From Variovorax fucosicus (lineage in GTDB: Bacteria > Pseudomonadota > Gammaproteobacteria > Burkholderiales > Burkholderiaceae_C), in the NCBI RefSeq assembly GCF_030316825.1, contig NZ_JASZYU010000004.1:310001-374000 (forward strand): a stretch of DNA of 64,000 bases, in the 5' to 3' direction. The position numbers and the translations under genes were made by a program. Below, one piece after another: positions 60,963 to 64,000 of the stretch. The notes beneath the pieces are model-generated. The model had not been told where the DNA came from. It searched no databases and worked only from the letters and a program-made list of their open reading frames with translations. Positions within the stretch are counted from its first letter, which is position 1; each line of letters opens with the position of its first letter.

Positions 60963-62873
60963 ATGAACACCACCACCTCCTCTTCCCCGACCGGCGCTGC
61001 GCCGCATGCTGCCGGCGGTGCCGGCCTGATGATGGCCGCGCTCGGCGTGGTGTTCGGCGACATCGGCACCTCGCCGCTCTATGCCTTCAAGGAAACGCTG
61101 AACCCCGACCACGGCGTGGCCTTCAGCCCCGACGCCGTGCTGGGGCTGCTGTCGTTGATCTTCTGGGGGCTGATGGTGGTGGTCTCGCTCAAGTACGTGG
61201 TGTTCGTGCTGCGCGCCGACCACGACGGCGAGGGCGGCATCCTGGCGCTGCAGGCGCTGGCGCGTCACGCGGCCGAGGGCACCGACACGCGGCCCTGGAT
61301 GTGGAAAGTTCTGGGCCTGCTCGGGCTCGTGGGCGCCGCGATGTTCTACGGCGACAGCCTCATCACACCGGCGATCTCGGTGCTGTCGGCGGTCGAGGGG
61401 CTGGAGGTCGAAGCGCATGCGCTCAAGCCGTTCGTGATTCCGATCACGCTGCTGATCCTCATTGCGCTGTTCGCGGTGCAGCGCCTCGGCACCGAGGCGG
61501 TCGGCAAGGTGTTCGGCCCGGTCATGCTGCTGTGGTTCGTGGTGCTCGGCGTGGCCGGGGCGTTGCAGATCGTGAAGCAGCCGCAGGTGCTGGCAGCACT
61601 CGATCCGAGCCGCGCGATCGGCTTTCTGGTGACGCACCGCGCGCAGTCGCTGGCAGTGCTGGGCGCGGTGTTCCTGGCGTTCACCGGTGGCGAGGCGCTC
61701 TATGCCGACATGGGGCACTTCGGCGCCCGGCCGATCCGGCTGGCCTGGACTTTCATCGCCATGCCGGGCCTGGCGCTCAACTATTTCGGGCAGGGCGCGC
61801 TGGTGCTGGGCAACCCGGCAGCGGTCGACAACCCGTTCTTTCGCATGTTCCCGGCCTGGGCCGTGGTGCCGATGGTGGTGCTGGCGGCGATGGCGACCGT
61901 GATCGCCTCGCAGGCCGTGATTTCCGGCGCCTTCTCGCTCACCGCGCAGGCCATGCGCATGGGCTATCTGCCGCGCATGCGCGTGGTTCAGACCTCGGGG
62001 TCGGCGATCGGCCAGATCTATGTGCCGGCGGTCAACTGGATCCTGATGGTCGGCGTGCTGCTGCTGGTGGTCGGCTTTCGCAGCTCGAGCGCGCTGTCGG
62101 CGGCCTACGGCATCGCGGTGTCGATCACGATGGTGACGACCACGCTGCTCGCCGGTGTGGTGGCCTACAAGCTCTGGCGCTGGAACCGGGTGGCGGTGCT
62201 GGTCGGTGTGCTCGTGTTCGCGGCCATCGACCTGACCTTTGTGGTCGCCAACAGCCTCAAGGTGGCCGAAGGCGGCTGGCTCACGCTGGCCGTGGCGGTG
62301 TTCATGATGGTGATCTTCACCACCTGGGCCAAGGGCCGCCGCCTCGGACTGCAGGCAGCCGAGGCCAATCAGTTGCCGCTGCGGCCTTTCATCGAATCGC
62401 TGGCCGCCAGCATGCCGCACCGGGTGCGCGGCACGGCCGTGTTCCTGAACGGCGACGCCGACTCGGTGCCGCATGCGCTGTTGCACAACCTCAAGCACAA
62501 CCAGGTGCTGCACGAGCAGGTGATCACGCTGGTGGTACAGCCCAGCGCCACGCCGCGCGTCGACGCGGCGCACCGCATCACGGCCGAAGACCTGGGGCAC
62601 GGCGTCTGGTCGGTGGTGGCTCGCCACGGCTTCATGGAACGGCCCGACGTGCCAGAGTTCATCCGCATCTTTGCCTACCAGAAGGGCGTGGCCTGCGAGT
62701 CGATGAGCACCTCGTACTTCACCTCGCGCGCCTCGGTGATCGACGCGCATCTGCCGGGCATGAATCCGGTGCGGCGCGCGCTGTTCGGCTGGCTGCAGCG
62801 CAATGCGGGCCGGGCTTCGGACTACTTCCAGCTGCCCGGCAACCGCCTGGTCGAAATGGGCCAGCGAACCTGA
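60963..62873 (+). CDS. kup: Kup-family potassium uptake protein
   Basis: A 636-residue low-affinity K+/H+ symporter with about 12 helices. The family signatures GVVFGDIGTSPLYAFKE, DHDGEGGILALQAL and FTGGEALYADMGHFG are present. The long hydrophilic C-terminal domain ends NRLVEMGQRT. The start at 60963 fits the divergent gap to hpnC. It is transcribed away from the squalene genes. Confidence 0.96.
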   Translation: MNTTTSSSPTGAAPHAAGGAGLMMAALGVVFGDIGTSPLYAFKETLNPDHGVAFSPDAVLGLLSLIFWGLMVVVSLKYVVFVLRADHDGEGGILALQALARHAAEGTDTRPWMWKVLGLLGLVGAAMFYGDSLITPAISVLSAVEGLEVEAHALKPFVIPITLLILIALFAVQRLGTEAVGKVFGPVMLLWFVVLGVAGALQIVKQPQVLAALDPSRAIGFLVTHRAQSLAVLGAVFLAFTGGEALYADMGHFGARPIRLAWTFIAMPGLALNYFGQGALVLGNPAAVDNPFFRMFPAWAVVPMVVLAAMATVIASQAVISGAFSLTAQAMRMGYLPRMRVVQTSGSAIGQIYVPAVNWILMVGVLLLVVGFRSSSALSAAYGIAVSITMVTTTLLAGVVAYKLWRWNRVAVLVGVLVFAAIDLTFVVANSLKVAEGGWLTLAVAVFMMVIFTTWAKGRRLGLQAAEANQLPLRPFIESLAASMPHRVRGTAVFLNGDADSVPHALLHNLKHNQVLHEQVITLVVQPSATPRVDAAHRITAEDLGHGVWSVVARHGFMERPDVPEFIRIFAYQKGVACESMSTSYFTSRASVIDAHLPGMNPVRRALFGWLQRNAGRASDYFQLPGNRLVEMGQRT

Positions 62874-62900
62874 ATCGGGGCGGTCGGGACGCCGCAGTTA

Positions 62901-62929
62901 TTGACAGCCTTTCGCGTTTACCCTAGATT
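62901..62929 (+). promoter_or_regulatory. Sigma-70 promoter of the second efflux adaptor
   Basis: TTGACA (62901-62906, perfect) and TAGATT (62924-62929, 4 of 6) are separated by exactly 17 bp. Transcription would begin near 62936, just before a palindromic operator, and read into the adaptor gene at 62980. Confidence 0.75.
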
Positions 62930-62940
62930 ACTAACCGGCT

Positions 62941-62954
62941 GGTCATTAATGACC
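62941..62954. promoter_or_regulatory. Palindromic operator overlapping the start region
   Basis: GGTCATTAATGACC is a perfect 14-bp palindrome just downstream of the predicted transcription start. It is preceded by ACTAACCGGCT, a sequence often seen in TetR operators. Its position would let a bound repressor block the promoter. Confidence 0.65.
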
Positions 62955-62979
62955 CCTGTCAGCTCAATCAAGGTGTCCC

Positions 62980-64000
62980 ATGACCGCGTTTTCCTCCATC
63001 CGTGCCACGCCGCTGCGTTGCGGTGCCGCATTGCTCCTGATCGCGGCGCTGGCCGCCTGCACCAAGCCGCCGCCGCCCGAAGAGCCGGTGCGCGCGGTCA
63101 AGGTCATCACCATCGGTGCCAGCGCCTTCGCCAGCGAGCCGGAGTTCTCGGCCGAGGTCAAGGCCCGCGTCGAGTCGCGCCTGGGCTTTCGCGTTGCGGG
63201 CAAGATCATCAAGCGCCAGGTCGACCTGGGGCAGCACGTCAAGGCGGGCCAGGTGCTGGCGCAGCTCGATCCGCAGGACTACCGCCTTGCCGCCGAGGCG
63301 GCCCGGGCCCAGTCGGCCGCCGCGTTGACCAACCGTGACCTGGCGTCTGCTGACCTCAAGCGCTACCGCGAGTTGAAGGAACAGAACTTCATCAGCGGCG
63401 CCGAACTCGAGCGCCGCGAAACCACCTACAAGGCCGCGCAGGCCCAACTCGAGCAGGCCCAGGCACAACTGTCGTCGCAGGGCAATCAGGCCAGCTACAC
63501 CACGCTGGTGGCCGACGTCTCGGGCGTGGTCACGGCGGTCGAAGCCGAGCCAGGCCAGGTGGTTACGGCCGGCATGACGGTGGTGCGCATCGCGCAGGAC
63601 GGCCCGCGCGACGTGGTGTTCGCGGTGCCGGAAGACCGCGCCGGTTTCGTCAAGGTGGGCTCACCCGTCACGGTGCGGGGCTGGGCCAACGACAGCGAGC
63701 AGGAAGGCACGGTGCGCGAGGTCGCTGCCAGTGCCGACCCGGTGACGCGCACCTACAGCGTCAAGGTCGCGATCGATGCGGCCGATGCGCCCGCGCTCGG
63801 CGCCACCGTCTACGCTCGGCCCAAGTCGCTGGCGCGCAGTGGAACGCCAGTGATCAAGCTGCCGACCAGCGCGTTGCGCGAGGAAGGGAAGGCCACTGCG
63901 GTCTGGGTGCTCGACAAGGCGACGATGACGGTGCGCTCGCAGCCGGTGCAACTGGCCACGGCCGACGGCAACGAGGCCGTGGTGGCCGGCGGCCTCACGC
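62980..64000 (+). CDS. RND efflux adaptor lipoprotein (truncated by window end)
   Basis: The first 340 residues of an HlyD/AcrA-type adaptor; the frame runs off the window. A lipobox, LLLIAALAACTK, marks a lipoprotein. The adaptor core follows: ARVESRLGFRVAGKI, a coiled-coil hairpin at about 100-165, and TTLVADVSGVVTAVEAEPGQVV. AAGGTG lies near the start. An RND pump gene is expected downstream, outside the window. Confidence 0.92.
   Translation, partial: MTAFSSIRATPLRCGAALLLIAALAACTKPPPPEEPVRAVKVITIGASAFASEPEFSAEVKARVESRLGFRVAGKIIKRQVDLGQHVKAGQVLAQLDPQDYRLAAEAARAQSAAALTNRDLASADLKRYRELKEQNFISGAELERRETTYKAAQAQLEQAQAQLSSQGNQASYTTLVADVSGVVTAVEAEPGQVVTAGMTVVRIAQDGPRDVVFAVPEDRAGFVKVGSPVTVRGWANDSEQEGTVREVAASADPVTRTYSVKVAIDAADAPALGATVYARPKSLARSGTPVIKLPTSALREEGKATAVWVLDKATMTVRSQPVQLATADGNEAVVAGGLT

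Overview
The window reads as chromosomal DNA of a GC-rich betaproteobacterium of the Comamonadaceae, most like Variovorax. This is inferred from gene content: an ACC deaminase with an adjacent Lrp-type regulator, TRAP and tripartite-tricarboxylate transporters, the squalene genes hpnC-hpnD-hpnE, an extracellular type-2 PHA depolymerase, and family resemblance throughout. I see no rRNA, phage, IS element, CRISPR array or origin. Coding density is very high. The largest gene-free gaps are 37254-37515 (262 bp), 48301-48526 (226 bp), 646-847 (202 bp) and 35882-36065 (184 bp); no gap exceeds 300 bp.

Layout. 1-6.7 kb is housekeeping: a TPR protein, cysS, a DNA glycosylase, accA, a small YkvA-like protein, tilS, lysC, then tRNA-Ser(GCU) and a textbook terminator. 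6.8-9.8 kb holds a tannase-family lipoprotein and a JmjC/cupin-like protein. 9.8-17.5 kb is a hexuronate-type locus: a GntR/FCD repressor facing a mannonate oxidoreductase, a TRAP importer (dctP plus fused dctQM), a ManD-type dehydratase and an RspB-like dehydrogenase. 17.7-22 kb is a leftward cluster (tctD, tctE, an S4 RNA-binding protein, ppk2, a coiled-coil protein, an FHA protein) divergent from tctCBA, which has an intrinsic terminator between tctC and tctB. 25-34 kb holds a secreted small protein, an M20 peptidase, a tetR-OMF-MFP-RND efflux operon and a VapBC module.

34.3-43.5 kb is the most interesting region. A sigma-54 enhancer-binding regulator is followed by an inverted-repeat enhancer candidate and a well-spaced -24/-12 promoter. 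These precede a Liv-type solute-binding protein, a secreted type-2 PHA depolymerase, four Liv ABC genes and an alpha/beta hydrolase. The order suggests a polymer-degradation, oligomer-import and intracellular-cleavage system.

43.5-64 kb: a DUF1993 protein, acdR/acdS, cstA-ybdD, and an hppD-phhA-class II DAHP synthase operon. Then come a DUF1801 protein, a NarL-type two-component pair, hemH and a HAD hydrolase. A two-gene unit of unknown function follows, one product of which has a caspase-like His/Cys arrangement. The window ends with hpnCDE, kup, and the start of a second efflux adaptor with a strong sigma-70 promoter and a palindromic operator.
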